Positions 18,113 to 26,658 of a stretch of 64,000 bases of DNA are shown here, in pieces. The stretch's first letter is position 1, and each line of letters starts with the position of its first letter. The translations under genes were made by a program, and so were the position numbers. The DNA lies in assembly GCF_003065485.1 (NCBI RefSeq), contig NZ_CP026951.1, forward strand, positions 1 through 64,000. The letters are read 5' to 3'. The notes beneath the pieces are model-generated. The model did not search any database. It was not told the origin of the DNA and saw only the letters and a program-made list of their open reading frames with translations. This DNA comes from Salinibacterium hongtaonis. Its GTDB lineage: Bacteria > Actinomycetota > Actinomycetes > Actinomycetales > Microbacteriaceae.

Positions 18113-19816
18113 CTAGGGAATTGTGGGGACGGGAGGGGTTGGCCCGTCGGCCTCAGGTTCCGTCACCTGCACAACAACGGCGGGGGAGGGCGGAGACGCC
18201 GTTCCCGAGCATTCCGCAAGGTAGGTGATGGTGAGGTTGCCAGCAGCCTCGGGCGCTTTCAGCGTGACGTTCGACGTGTTGGCCGCGAGGGGGTTGCCGG
18301 AGTAGGCAGCTCCGTTGACGAACACGCGGTACGCCGTGCGGCTCGTCCCCGGTGAGCAGCCCTGGTAGCTCGGCCACGTGATCGTCACCGATCCGCCGGC
18401 TACGACGGTCGTCGGGGTTGCCGTTGGCGCGGAGGGCTCGGTGGGGGCGGGGATCTCTGCCCACAGCTTGACCGTGACTACGGTTCCCTTGCTCAGCGGA
18501 CCCGTGGGGTTGATGTCGTAGACGCGACCTTCGTTATCTGGATCTGTCGCGACGTTTCCGGTGCTGATGTCGGGGGCAAGACCAAGTGCCTCGAGGGCCG
18601 TGCGGGCTTCTGCCTCCGTCATGCCGACGAAATCGTCTTTGTTAATCGTGACCCGGTCGTTCGATGGGCTTGGGGATGGCGAAGGCTTGGGTGTTGCCGA
18701 CGTCGACTTCGATTCGGAAGGCTCTGGTTCCTCACCGGAGTTCACCGCGAACGCGATGATGACGCCAATGAGGGCAAGGAGCAGCACCGAGATAATGACG
18801 ATCAGGGGGATCGTCCAGGGATTGCGCTCCTTCTTTTTCTCCTCTTCAGCCGCGACAGCGGCCGACCGGGTCATGGGAGTCGTGCTGGGCGTCTGGAGAA
18901 CACGCGTGGCGGCATCATCCGTCCCACCCGCCGCCAGCAGGCTCGTGAAGTCGGATGCCCCGGCAACAGCGGGTACCGCGGCGATAGCGCCAGCGACATC
19001 GCCGCGTCGCAGGGCCTGCGCGGCCCTGGCCAGGTGCGCAGCCGTTGCGGGTCGCTCGGACGGGCTCTTGGCGATGCAGGCGTAAACGAGGTTGCGAACG
19101 GGCTCGGAGATCGTGGAGGGCAGATCCGGTGGCTGCTCGTTGATTTGAGCCATGGCGATGGCGACCTGCGATTCGCCCGTGAAAGGACGGCGGCCAGCAA
19201 GGGCCTCATAGGCGACGATGCCGAGCGAATAAATGTCGGTCGTGGGCGAGGCGGGGTGGCCGCTCGCCTGTTCCGGCGAGAGGTACTGCACGGTTCCCAT
19301 GACCTGGCCGGTCGCCGTGAGAGGAACCTGGTCGGCGATGCGCGCGATGCCGAAGTCAGTGATTTTGACGCGACCGTCGGGAGTGATGAGAAGGTTGCCC
19401 GGCTTGATGTCGCGGTGAACGAGGCCTGCGGCGTGGGCGGCGTGGAGTGCCGACGCCGTCTGCGCCACGATGTCGAGCACGCGGTCGGTCGAGAGCACAC
19501 GCTCGCGCTCGAGAATTGTGGAGAGAGCCTCGCCGGGGACGAGTTCCATCACCAGATAAGCGCTGCCCTCTTCTTCTCCGTAGTCGAAGACGTTGGCGAT
19601 GCCCTCATGGTTGACGAGTGCGGCGTGCCGGGCCTCTGCCCTAAAGCGCTCGAGAAATCCTGGGTCGCCGAGATACTCGTCCTTGAGGATCTTGATGGCT
19701 ACCGTGCGGCCGATGACCAGATCGGTCGCCTGCCACACCTCTCCCATGCCGCCGATCGCAACGCGACTGGACAGCTGGTAACGCCCACCGAAGGTGAGGC
19801 CACTAGTGGGTCTCAT
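18113..19816 (-). CDS. pknA: Ser/Thr protein kinase PknA-like with extracellular PASTA region
   Basis: The kinase domain (about 11-275) has the glycine loop AIGGMGEV, Lys42, Asp136 in HRDIKPGN and Asp154 in DFGIAR. A cytoplasmic linker, a transmembrane helix (about 340-362, after KKKERNPW), a Ser/Pro-rich spacer, one PASTA-like repeat (about 390-455) and a Pro/Thr-rich segment with an immunoglobulin-like domain (about 465-560) follow. Mycobacterial PknA has no PASTA domain, so the extracellular half here is an extension. The start overlaps the pbpA stop by 4 bases (ATGA), meaning tight coupling. 567 residues. Confidence 0.93.
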   Translation of the reverse strand: MRPTSGLTFGGRYQLSSRVAIGGMGEVWQATDLVIGRTVAIKILKDEYLGDPGFLERFRAEARHAALVNHEGIANVFDYGEEEGSAYLVMELVPGEALSTILERERVLSTDRVLDIVAQTASALHAAHAAGLVHRDIKPGNLLITPDGRVKITDFGIARIADQVPLTATGQVMGTVQYLSPEQASGHPASPTTDIYSLGIVAYEALAGRRPFTGESQVAIAMAQINEQPPDLPSTISEPVRNLVYACIAKSPSERPATAAHLARAAQALRRGDVAGAIAAVPAVAGASDFTSLLAAGGTDDAATRVLQTPSTTPMTRSAAVAAEEEKKKERNPWTIPLIVIISVLLLALIGVIIAFAVNSGEEPEPSESKSTSATPKPSPSPSPSNDRVTINKDDFVGMTEAEARTALEALGLAPDISTGNVATDPDNEGRVYDINPTGPLSKGTVVTVKLWAEIPAPTEPSAPTATPTTVVAGGSVTITWPSYQGCSPGTSRTAYRVFVNGAAYSGNPLAANTSNVTLKAPEAAGNLTITYLAECSGTASPPSPAVVVQVTEPEADGPTPPVPTIP

Positions 19817-21252
19817 TTGTTCAGCACCGCCTCAATTACCTTCTTCGCAATGGGCGCGGCGACCTGATTGCCGAACCCCGAACCGTTCTCGACCACCACG
19901 GCGATCGCAACCTGCGGATCAGCGGCAGGCGCGAATCCTGTAAACCAGAGAGTGTTGGGAACCCCCTCGGAGTTCTGTGCTGTGCCAGTCTTTCCGCCCA
20001 CGTCTACCCCGGCTATTCTCGCATTACTCGCGGCACCATTGGCGACGTTTGCGACCATCAAATTTACGAGTGTCGCCGCTGTGGATTCACTGATCGGTGT
20101 GCTGAAAACTGAGGGATCGAATCCGACCAGTTCGGTGAGATCCGCTGCGAGAATCTGTTCAACGAGAGTGGGCTGCATAAGCCGCCCCCCGTTGGCGACG
20201 GCGGCGGTGATCATGGCGATCTGGAGCGGAGAGGCGCGCACGTTGTATTGACCGAAAGCCGAGAGCATGAGCTCGGCATCCGATTCGGGCTCGGGGTAGA
20301 CGCTTGGAGTCGCCGGCATCGGAATCTTGACTGACTTGCCGAAGCCAAATGACTCGGCGTAGTCGGCAATCGTCTCGTAGCCGAGGTCGAGCCCGATCTG
20401 GGCAAATGCGATGTTGCACGACAGGCGAAGGGCCGTGGCCAAGGTGACCGTTTCGCCTCCGCCGCAGTTGCCGCCCTCGGCGTTCGAAATCACCGATGAA
20501 CTCTGCGGAAGCTGCAGAGTCGGCGGGTTGGGCACCGTGGAGTCTGGGGTGAACGCGCCACTATCGATCGCTGCCGCAGTGACAAGCACCTTGAAGACGG
20601 AGCCCGGGTGATAGAGGGCACCGCCGATAGCGCGGTTATCCAGGGGCTTGTTGGGGTCGGCGTTCAGCTGCTCATAGGCCGAAATAACCTCGGCCGTGTT
20701 GTGGCTGGCCAGGAGGTTGGGGTCGTATGACGGCTTCGACACGAGGGCGAGGATGGCACCCGTTGCCGGGTCGAGGGCAATGACGGCGCCGCGGTAATCG
20801 CCCAGGGCATCCCAGGCGGCCTGCTGAACGACCGGATCGATCGTGGTCTCGACCGCGGCCCCCTTGGGGGACTGACCCGAGAAGATCGCGGCGACCTGGT
20901 CGAAGAACTGGTCGTTCGCCGTGCCAGAGAGGTAATCGTTGAGCGCGCCCTCAAGCCCTGTGCTGCCCTGGTTGAGGGTGAAGTACCCCGTGACGTGGGC
21001 ATAGACCTCGGGGTCAGGGTAGACGCGCAAGAACTTGAAATCGTCGTCGACGGGAACCGACTCGGCGATGGGAGTGCCGTTGACCAGGATTGGTCCGCGC
21101 TCGGCCGAGAAGCTTTCGTAGAGGGTTCGGACATTGCGGGAATCTGCTCGCAGATTGTCCGCCTGGACGACGCTGATGATCGTGCCCGAGCTGAACAGAG
21201 CAAGAAACATGACCAAAACGACGATGCTGACGCGCTTGAGTTGAGTATTCAC
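19813..21252 (-). CDS. pbpA: Penicillin-binding protein 2 (transpeptidase, PbpA)
   Basis: Class B penicillin-binding protein that cross-links peptidoglycan together with the RodA/FtsW glycosyltransferase encoded just upstream. N-terminal signal anchor (about 8-28), a dimerisation domain (about 30-140), then the transpeptidase domain with active Ser218 in the SVFK box, SCN at 278-280 and KTGTAQ at 421-426, all intact. 479 residues, typical of the actinobacterial PbpA type. GTG start at 21252, one base after the rodA stop. Confidence 0.95.
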   Translation of the reverse strand: MNTQLKRVSIVVLVMFLALFSSGTIISVVQADNLRADSRNVRTLYESFSAERGPILVNGTPIAESVPVDDDFKFLRVYPDPEVYAHVTGYFTLNQGSTGLEGALNDYLSGTANDQFFDQVAAIFSGQSPKGAAVETTIDPVVQQAAWDALGDYRGAVIALDPATGAILALVSKPSYDPNLLASHNTAEVISAYEQLNADPNKPLDNRAIGGALYHPGSVFKVLVTAAAIDSGAFTPDSTVPNPPTLQLPQSSSVISNAEGGNCGGGETVTLATALRLSCNIAFAQIGLDLGYETIADYAESFGFGKSVKIPMPATPSVYPEPESDAELMLSAFGQYNVRASPLQIAMITAAVANGGRLMQPTLVEQILAADLTELVGFDPSVFSTPISESTAATLVNLMVANVANGAASNARIAGVDVGGKTGTAQNSEGVPNTLWFTGFAPAADPQVAIAVVVENGSGFGNQVAAPIAKKVIEAVLNK

Positions 21253-21253
21253 G

Positions 21254-22645
21254 TCACACCACCAATCTCGGTTGGCTGCGGATGGTGTCGGAGAGCCGCA
21301 AAAGCAGTGCGGCGATGATCCAGTTGGCCACGAGAGACGAGCCTCCGGCCGCGAGGAACGGCGTCGTCAACCCGGTCAGGGGGATCACGCGGGTCACGCC
21401 GCCGATGACGATGAACACCTGGAGGGCGACCACGAACGACAGGCCAACGCCGAGGAGACGACCGAAATCATCCTGGGCGGAGAAGCCGATGCGAAAACCG
21501 CGGGAGACGAAAAGCAGATACAGGCACAGGATGACGAACAGACCAGCCAGGCCGAGCTCCTCGGTGAGGCTCGCCACGATGTAGTCGCTGTTGGCCAGGG
21601 GGATGAGGTCGGGACGGCCGAGCCCGAGCCCCGTGCCGATCAGCCCGCCATTAGCAATGCCGAAGAGCCCCTGGACGAGTTGGTAACTGCCCCCGACGGC
21701 CTCGTAGACCTCGGGGTTGAACGGATCGAGCCACCCACGAAAGCGACCCTCGACGTAGCCGAGAGTCGTTCCAGCGACGACCGCCCCGCCAAGAAAGAGA
21801 CCAAGGCCCAAGAAGACCCAGCTTGCCCGGCCTGTTGCGACATAGATCATGACCAGGAACATGCCGAAGTAGAGCAGCGAAGTACCGAGGTCGCGTTGGA
21901 AGATCAGCACGACCATGGCGGCTGCCCAGATCACCAGGATGGGGCCGAGGTCACGGGCGCGGGGAAAGCGAATGCCCAAAAACTTCTTGCCCACCATGGA
22001 CAGGCTGTCGCGGCTGTCGACGAGATAGGCGGCGAAGAATATCGCCAGGGCGATCTTGGCGAGTTCGCCGGGCTGGAATGTGAAGCCACCGAGCTTGATC
22101 CACACCTGTGCCCCATAGACCCGGTGACCGAGACCCGGCAGCATGGGCAGCAACAGCAGCACAATGCCAGCGAACATGGCGATGTAGCGGTAGCGCTGAA
22201 GTACCCGGTGGTTGCGGATGACCACGACGACACCGATGGCGATGGCGATAGCGAGGGCAGACCACGCGATCTGTCGAACACCCGCAGACTCCCAGCCCGA
22301 CACACCATCGGCCAAGTCGAGGCGGTAGATCATGGCGATGCCGAGCCCGTTGAGCACGGTCACGATAGGCAGGATGAACGGGTCGGCCTGCGGGGCGACG
22401 ATGCGCAGGGCGATATGCATGGCAAACACCAGAACCGCGAGGCCGCCACCCAGGGCGATAACGCTCGTGTCGATCGAACCGACAGCGCCGAGCTGAACCA
22501 GAGCCATCGCCGCCCCGTTGATCGCACACGCAACCAGGAGCAAAACCAGCTCGAGGTTGCGGAGTCGTGCGGGCATCCGCAGGGTCACGCGAACGCCCGC
22601 TGTTGGCGGGTTCGCGGGGCTCATCTTGGCGTCAGGGGCTGTCAT
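21254..22645 (-). CDS. rodA: Peptidoglycan glycosyltransferase RodA/FtsW (SEDS family)
   Basis: Polytopic SEDS protein that polymerises lipid II into glycan strands, working with PbpA. About ten to twelve transmembrane helices after a cytoplasmic N-terminus (1-35). Conserved stretches include FQPGELAKIALAIFFA, QRDLGTSLLYFG with the catalytic Asp region, and GLTTPFLAAGGSSLVAN near the end. The frame is open to 22762, but ATG at 22645 (463 residues) is preferred; it overlaps the pstP stop by 14 bases. ATG at 22624 is an alternative. Confidence 0.93.
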   Translation of the reverse strand: MTAPDAKMSPANPPTAGVRVTLRMPARLRNLELVLLLVACAINGAAMALVQLGAVGSIDTSVIALGGGLAVLVFAMHIALRIVAPQADPFILPIVTVLNGLGIAMIYRLDLADGVSGWESAGVRQIAWSALAIAIAIGVVVVIRNHRVLQRYRYIAMFAGIVLLLLPMLPGLGHRVYGAQVWIKLGGFTFQPGELAKIALAIFFAAYLVDSRDSLSMVGKKFLGIRFPRARDLGPILVIWAAAMVVLIFQRDLGTSLLYFGMFLVMIYVATGRASWVFLGLGLFLGGAVVAGTTLGYVEGRFRGWLDPFNPEVYEAVGGSYQLVQGLFGIANGGLIGTGLGLGRPDLIPLANSDYIVASLTEELGLAGLFVILCLYLLFVSRGFRIGFSAQDDFGRLLGVGLSFVVALQVFIVIGGVTRVIPLTGLTTPFLAAGGSSLVANWIIAALLLRLSDTIRSQPRLVV

Positions 22646-23870
22646 CTTCCAACCTCGAGATGATGCTGCGGGCCGACGAAAGGTTCGGGGCCGAAATTGT
22701 GTCGAGTACTCGCTGCTGCTCAAAGGTCGACAGGTCATCGATGCGGATGCTTGTCTCCTCATAGACGTCGGAGAGCGAGATCGGGCCGATGCTCTGCTGA
22801 ACGCCCTTGAATATGGCGACGGTGTTGCCGTTGGCGCCCACGTAGTACCGCGACTGGGTCCAGCGGTAGCCGACCACGAGCCCCGTGACGATGAGGGCGA
22901 TTACGAGACCAACAGCAACGAGCCACGACACGCGGCGACGGGTGGCCCTGCGCCGATCTTCGCGGATGAGCTCCTGCAGGAACTCATCGGATTCAGGCTC
23001 GAAGTGGCTGTCTTCTGGGAGGGCCTTGAGCGGATGCAACAGCAGGGTGGGCAGGCGAAGCGCCTTGCGAGACGGGTCGGCTGCGAACTCGAGGGGCAGC
23101 GCGGCCGAACCGACCAGGACGGGTGGGTTGGCGGCAGAATCTCCGGTCTTATCGATGTCGGCGATAACCACGGTCACGTTATCGGGTGCACCCTGGTCGA
23201 GACTCTCGCGCACGAGGCGTTCGGCGGCATCCCGCGGCGAGGGGACGGACGAGAGAACGGCGGCGATCTTCTCGTCGGTGACGTAGCTGCTGAGACCGTC
23301 GGAACACAGCATCCAGCGGTCGCCGGGTTCGATATCGACGACGGCGGTATCGATCTCGGGAGAGGCTTCGACATCGCCGAGCACCCGCATCAGCACCGAT
23401 CGCCGGGGGTGTACCGCGGCTTCTTCTGCCGTGATGCGGCCGCTATCGACGAGTCGCTGAACGAAGGTGTGGTCAACCGTGACCTGCTCGAGCACGCCGG
23501 AGCGGTAGAGGTAGAGGCGAGAGTCGCCGATATGGGCGAGGGCGAGCTGATTGCCCACGCGCACGATGGCCGTGACGGTCGTGCCCATGCCCGTGAGCTC
23601 GGGATGGTCGAACACGGTTTCGGCGATGAGCGAGTTTGCGGCCACAAGAGCCGACTGCAGGGCGAACTCAGCATCGTGGGCCGAGGTGAACGGACGGTCG
23701 GCCTCCATGATGCGTTTGACCGCGATTGCCGAGGCGATGTCGCCACCGGCGTGGCCGCCCATGCCGTCCGCGACGACAAACAGTTGCCGACCCGCGTAGC
23801 CGGAATCCTGGTTATTGGCCCGGATCTTGCCGACGTGAGACACGGCGGCGCTCTTGACGGTCGTTGACAC
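22632..23870 (-). CDS. pstP: PP2C-type Ser/Thr phosphatase PstP
   Basis: Metal-dependent phosphatase that removes phosphates placed by PknA and PknB. The catalytic PP2C domain (about 4-240) has metal-binding residues in NNQDSGY (D22), VADGMGGH (D35), GDSRLYLYR and CSDGLSSYV. A linker with basic RRRATRRR precedes one transmembrane helix (about 320-342), and about 65 residues face outside. 412 residues. GTG start, 2 bases after the fhaB stop, within the fhaA-pknB operon. Confidence 0.94.
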   Translation of the reverse strand: MSTTVKSAAVSHVGKIRANNQDSGYAGRQLFVVADGMGGHAGGDIASAIAVKRIMEADRPFTSAHDAEFALQSALVAANSLIAETVFDHPELTGMGTTVTAIVRVGNQLALAHIGDSRLYLYRSGVLEQVTVDHTFVQRLVDSGRITAEEAAVHPRRSVLMRVLGDVEASPEIDTAVVDIEPGDRWMLCSDGLSSYVTDEKIAAVLSSVPSPRDAAERLVRESLDQGAPDNVTVVIADIDKTGDSAANPPVLVGSAALPLEFAADPSRKALRLPTLLLHPLKALPEDSHFEPESDEFLQELIREDRRRATRRRVSWLVAVGLVIALIVTGLVVGYRWTQSRYYVGANGNTVAIFKGVQQSIGPISLSDVYEETSIRIDDLSTFEQQRVLDTISAPNLSSARSIISRLEDDSP

Positions 23871-23872
23871 GC

Positions 23873-24394
23873 CTACCGCCGCAACTCGAATGTCGTTGTG
23901 CCGATCTTGACCGACGCGCCAACCGGCACCGGGGTGGGGGTGGTCACACGCTTTCCTTCAAGAAACGTGCCGTTGGTGGAATCGAGATCTTGGATGACCC
24001 AGTCGTCCCCCCACAACATGAGACGGGCGTGGTGGGTCGACGTGTAGTCGTCTCGGATCACAAGGCCGCTGTCCGACGATCGACCGATCGTGAGGGGCTC
24101 GTTGCCGAGGTGGAGCTCAAGGCCCGCCTTGGCGCCCGAGGTGATGACGAGCCGCTTAGGAGTGCCAGTGGGTGCACCGCTCGGTGCTGCGGTGGGTCGG
24201 GGAGAAGCGGCCGCTGCTGGTGCCGCTGCCAAAGGCGAGGAGTCGAAGCTGTTGGTTGCGGCCTGACCCGCGGGGAGTCGACGGACCCGGTCACCAAAGA
24301 GATCGGACCGAAGGGCATAGACCACGGCGAAGACGAAGGCCCAGAGGATGAGCAGAAAGCCCAACCTCAACAGGAGCAACGTCAGCTCGCTCAT
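23873..24394 (-). CDS. fhaB: Membrane-anchored FHA-domain protein FhaB (FipA)
   Basis: One N-terminal transmembrane helix (about 5-28), an Ala/Pro linker (40-80) and a C-terminal FHA phosphothreonine-binding domain (about 95-170) with GRSSDSGLVI, STHHARL and LDSTNGTF. In mycobacteria FhaB links kinase signalling to the division machinery through FtsZ and FtsQ. 173 residues. Its ATG directly abuts the fhaA stop. Confidence 0.93.
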   Translation of the reverse strand: MSELTLLLLRLGFLLILWAFVFAVVYALRSDLFGDRVRRLPAGQAATNSFDSSPLAAAPAAAASPRPTAAPSGAPTGTPKRLVITSGAKAGLELHLGNEPLTIGRSSDSGLVIRDDYTSTHHARLMLWGDDWVIQDLDSTNGTFLEGKRVTTPTPVPVGASVKIGTTTFELRR

Positions 24395-25108
24395 CTACCG
24401 TCCTCGTTGCTCGTCTGCACGCCCATCGGCGGGCCCGCTCGGTGCTGCTTGAGCAAGCACGCGGAAAACGATACGGGTTCTGCCGATAGAAATCACGGAG
24501 TCGGGCGACAGAGGAGCTTTCGACACGCGATTTCCGTTGAGTTCTGAGCCGTTCGTCGAACCCAGATCGTTAACCTGGGCGCGAGAACCATCCCACAGAA
24601 TCTCGACGTGCTTTCGCGAAATGCTGCTGTCATCCACCGTGATATCCGCATCGCTGCCCCGGCCAATCACGGTGCGGGAGCGCGTGATCGGGTACCGCTT
24701 GCCATTGATATCGAGCACGGGCGTCCAGGTGACCGCGCCCTTGACGTTGGTGGAATCGACGTTGATGATTCCCTCGGTGAGGGAGGGATCCTTGGCGAAA
24801 GTGATGGAGATGCCGCCAGCGAACTGGTAGTTCTGGGCGGTTGCGTGCTGCTGCACAAGGCTCGTGAGTTCATCAATGAGAGCTGGCCCGATGGACGTCA
24901 TGCGTGCATGATCGGCAGGTGACAAGCGCACGACGAACGTGTTGGGTACCAGGATGCGGTCACGCGAAACGATTGCAGCATTGGTGTCGAGTTCACGCTT
25001 GAGGGCGCTCGTGATCTCAACGGGTTGGACCCCGCTTTTGAACGTTCGAGCGAACGCGCCGTTGACAGCGCGCTCGAGCCCCCGTTCAAAGCTATCCAGA
25101 AGTCCCAC
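24395..25108 (-). CDS. fhaA: FHA-domain protein FhaA (DUF3662 plus FHA)
   Basis: Cytoplasmic scaffold. The N-terminal DUF3662 domain (about 1-115, beginning GLLDSFERGLERAVNGAFAR) is joined to a C-terminal FHA domain (about 140-222) with IGRGSDADI, SISRKHVE and LGSTNGSELNG. In mycobacteria FhaA binds phosphorylated MviN/MurJ and controls lipid II flipping. At 237 residues it is much shorter than the mycobacterial protein, because the long Pro/Gln-rich linker is missing. First gene of the seven-gene minus-strand operon; GTG start. Confidence 0.93.
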   Translation of the reverse strand: MGLLDSFERGLERAVNGAFARTFKSGVQPVEITSALKRELDTNAAIVSRDRILVPNTFVVRLSPADHARMTSIGPALIDELTSLVQQHATAQNYQFAGGISITFAKDPSLTEGIINVDSTNVKGAVTWTPVLDINGKRYPITRSRTVIGRGSDADITVDDSSISRKHVEILWDGSRAQVNDLGSTNGSELNGNRVSKAPLSPDSVISIGRTRIVFRVLAQAAPSGPADGRADEQRGR

Positions 25109-25240
25109 TGGTTATATTCCTTCGCAACAAATGATGCATACCGCCGCCCTGGCATTGACGATGTTATCCGTATTGGCTGGGGTCGTGGCGGGAGTGACCG
25201 CAAAGAGAGTGCTGCGCATTGTGATAATCTCGCTGAGTCT

Positions 25241-25323
25241 GCGCGAGTGGCGGAATGGTAGACGCGCTGGCTTCAGGTGCCAGTACTCGCAAGGGTGTGG
25301 GGGTTCGAGTCCCCCCTCGCGCA
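25241..25323 (+). tRNA. tRNA-Leu (CAG)
   Basis: Acceptor GCGCGAG pairs with CTCGCGC, anticodon loop TTCAGGT gives CAG, a long variable arm (class II) follows, and the T loop is GTTCGAGTC. Discriminator A at 25323; CCA is not encoded. It diverges from the fhaA operon. Confidence 0.96.
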
Positions 25324-25351
25324 CACAGGTGATGTCGCAGGACATCGCACA

Positions 25352-25386
25352 CGGCTGAACCCCCGGAGACGGGGGTTCAGCCGTTT
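25352..25386 (+). terminator. Terminator after tRNA-Leu
   Basis: Perfect 13-bp stem CGGCTGAACCCCC (25352-25364) / GGGGGTTCAGCCG (25371-25383) with a 6-base loop, followed by TTTCTCG. Strong intrinsic terminator. Confidence 0.9.
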
Positions 25387-25448
25387 CTCGTTTGCGGGGT
25401 ACCTTGCCCGTGGCGCAGGTCCTCGCTTTCTGATTAAGTGAGAGAACT

Positions 25449-26138
25449 GTGACAACTCACCTGGGCGATGCAACTCTCGCCACCACCGAAGCAACCCCCG
25501 ATGCTCGCCGTCGCGACCCGGAACGTACGCGGGAGGACATCCTCACCGTCGCGACCGCCGAGTTTGCGGCCGAGGGCTATACGGGCGCGCGCATTGACGA
25601 TATTGCCGCCCGCACCCGCACCACGAAGCGGATGATCTACTACTACTTCGGCTCGAAAGAGGGCCTCTACCTTGCGGTGATGGAGAACGCCTACACCGGC
25701 ATCCGCACCCTCGAGCGAGAGTTGGATATCGAAGGACTCGGCCCCGTCGACGCCCTGCGTGCCCTGGCCGAGCACACCTACGATCACCACACGTCGCACC
25801 CCAATTTTGTGCGGCTCGTCGCGATCGAGAACGTGCACAGGGCGGAGCACATCACCCGCTCCGCGGTGATCCATGAGCTCAATTCGACGGCGATCGACAC
25901 CCTTGAGCGCATCCTAAAACTGGGGGTGGAGGCGGGCCTCTTCCGCGCCGACGTCGACGCACTCGACGCCCACATGATGATCAGCTCCTATGCGATCTTT
26001 CACGTGGCCAACCGATATACATTTCGCGCCCTTTTCGGCCGAGACCTTCTCGACGACGTGCGCCACGAGCACTACCGGGCTCTCGCTGGAGATGCGATCG
26101 TCGCGGCGCTCACCGACGTGCGCCAGACTGGGACGTAG
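25449..26138 (+). CDS. TetR family transcriptional regulator
   Basis: The N-terminal helix-turn-helix (about 27-72) has the family pattern REDILTVATAEFA, DDIAARTRTTKRMIYYYFGSKEGLY. The C-terminal ligand-binding domain (75-225) has a HVANRYTFRALFGRDL stretch of the kind seen in TetR regulators of aromatic-acid genes. It lies 45 bases upstream of aroQ in the same direction, so control of a quinate/shikimate or aromatic pathway is a guess from context. GTG start at 25449 with a weak purine-rich site. A poor inverted repeat GTGAG (25438-25442) / CTCAC (25456-25460) spans the start and might be an autoregulatory operator. Confidence 0.85.
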   Translation: MTTHLGDATLATTEATPDARRRDPERTREDILTVATAEFAAEGYTGARIDDIAARTRTTKRMIYYYFGSKEGLYLAVMENAYTGIRTLERELDIEGLGPVDALRALAEHTYDHHTSHPNFVRLVAIENVHRAEHITRSAVIHELNSTAIDTLERILKLGVEAGLFRADVDALDAHMMISSYAIFHVANRYTFRALFGRDLLDDVRHEHYRALAGDAIVAALTDVRQTGT

Positions 26139-26183
26139 AAGCGCAACGCTTCACCCACATCAGACCACGTCGAAAGAGTTCCG

Positions 26184-26636
26184 ATGTCTGCAGAACAGCC
26201 CATCATCCTCGTGCTCAACGGGCCGAATCTCAACATGCTGGGCACTCGCGAGCCCGCCAAGTACGGCAGCGAGACCCTGCTGGATGTCGAAGCTAAGGTG
26301 GCCGCCGCCGCCGCCGACCTCGGGGTGACCGTGGAGTTCGTTCAGAGCAACCACGAAGGTGTTTTGGTTGACACCATTCAGGCGGCCCGCGGCCGTGCCT
26401 CTGGAATCGTGTTGAACGCGGGAGCGTACACGCACACCTCAGTGGCCATTCGTGATGCGGTTTCGGCCGCCGAGGTGCCCATGGTTGAGGTTCACATCAC
26501 CAACGTCCACGCCAGAGAGGCGTTTAGGCATCACTCCTACCTCTCCGATGTCGCGGCAGCCGTGATCGCCGGTGCGGGAACGCTCGGCTATGTCTTTGCG
26601 CTGCAGTACCTCGCCGAGGCCGCACGCTCCCGCTAA
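26184..26636 (+). CDS. aroQ: 3-dehydroquinate dehydratase, type II
   Basis: Dodecameric cytoplasmic enzyme converting 3-dehydroquinate to 3-dehydroshikimate, in the shikimate route or in quinate breakdown. Features: [10 protein letters not shown] (11-20), catalytic Tyr27 in KYGS, QSNHEG, and the [16 protein letters not shown] segment with the catalytic His. 150 residues, normal for type II. No other aro gene is nearby, and the TetR gene just upstream hints that this copy may be regulated separately. It converges on nhaA with only 22 bases between the stop codons. Confidence 0.94.
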   Translation: MSAEQPIILVLNGPNLNMLGTREPAKYGSETLLDVEAKVAAAAADLGVTVEFVQSNHEGVLVDTIQAARGRASGIVLNAGAYTHTSVAIRDAVSAAEVPMVEVHITNVHAREAFRHHSYLSDVAAAVIAGAGTLGYVFALQYLAEAARSR

Positions 26637-26658
26637 CCGCGTCAGTGCGGCTGGGCCG

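Noticed and set aside
21272-22663. 463-codon plus-strand open frame opposite rodA
   Set aside because: His/Gln/Asp-rich translation typical of the reverse of a membrane-protein gene; rodA has clear SEDS motifs.
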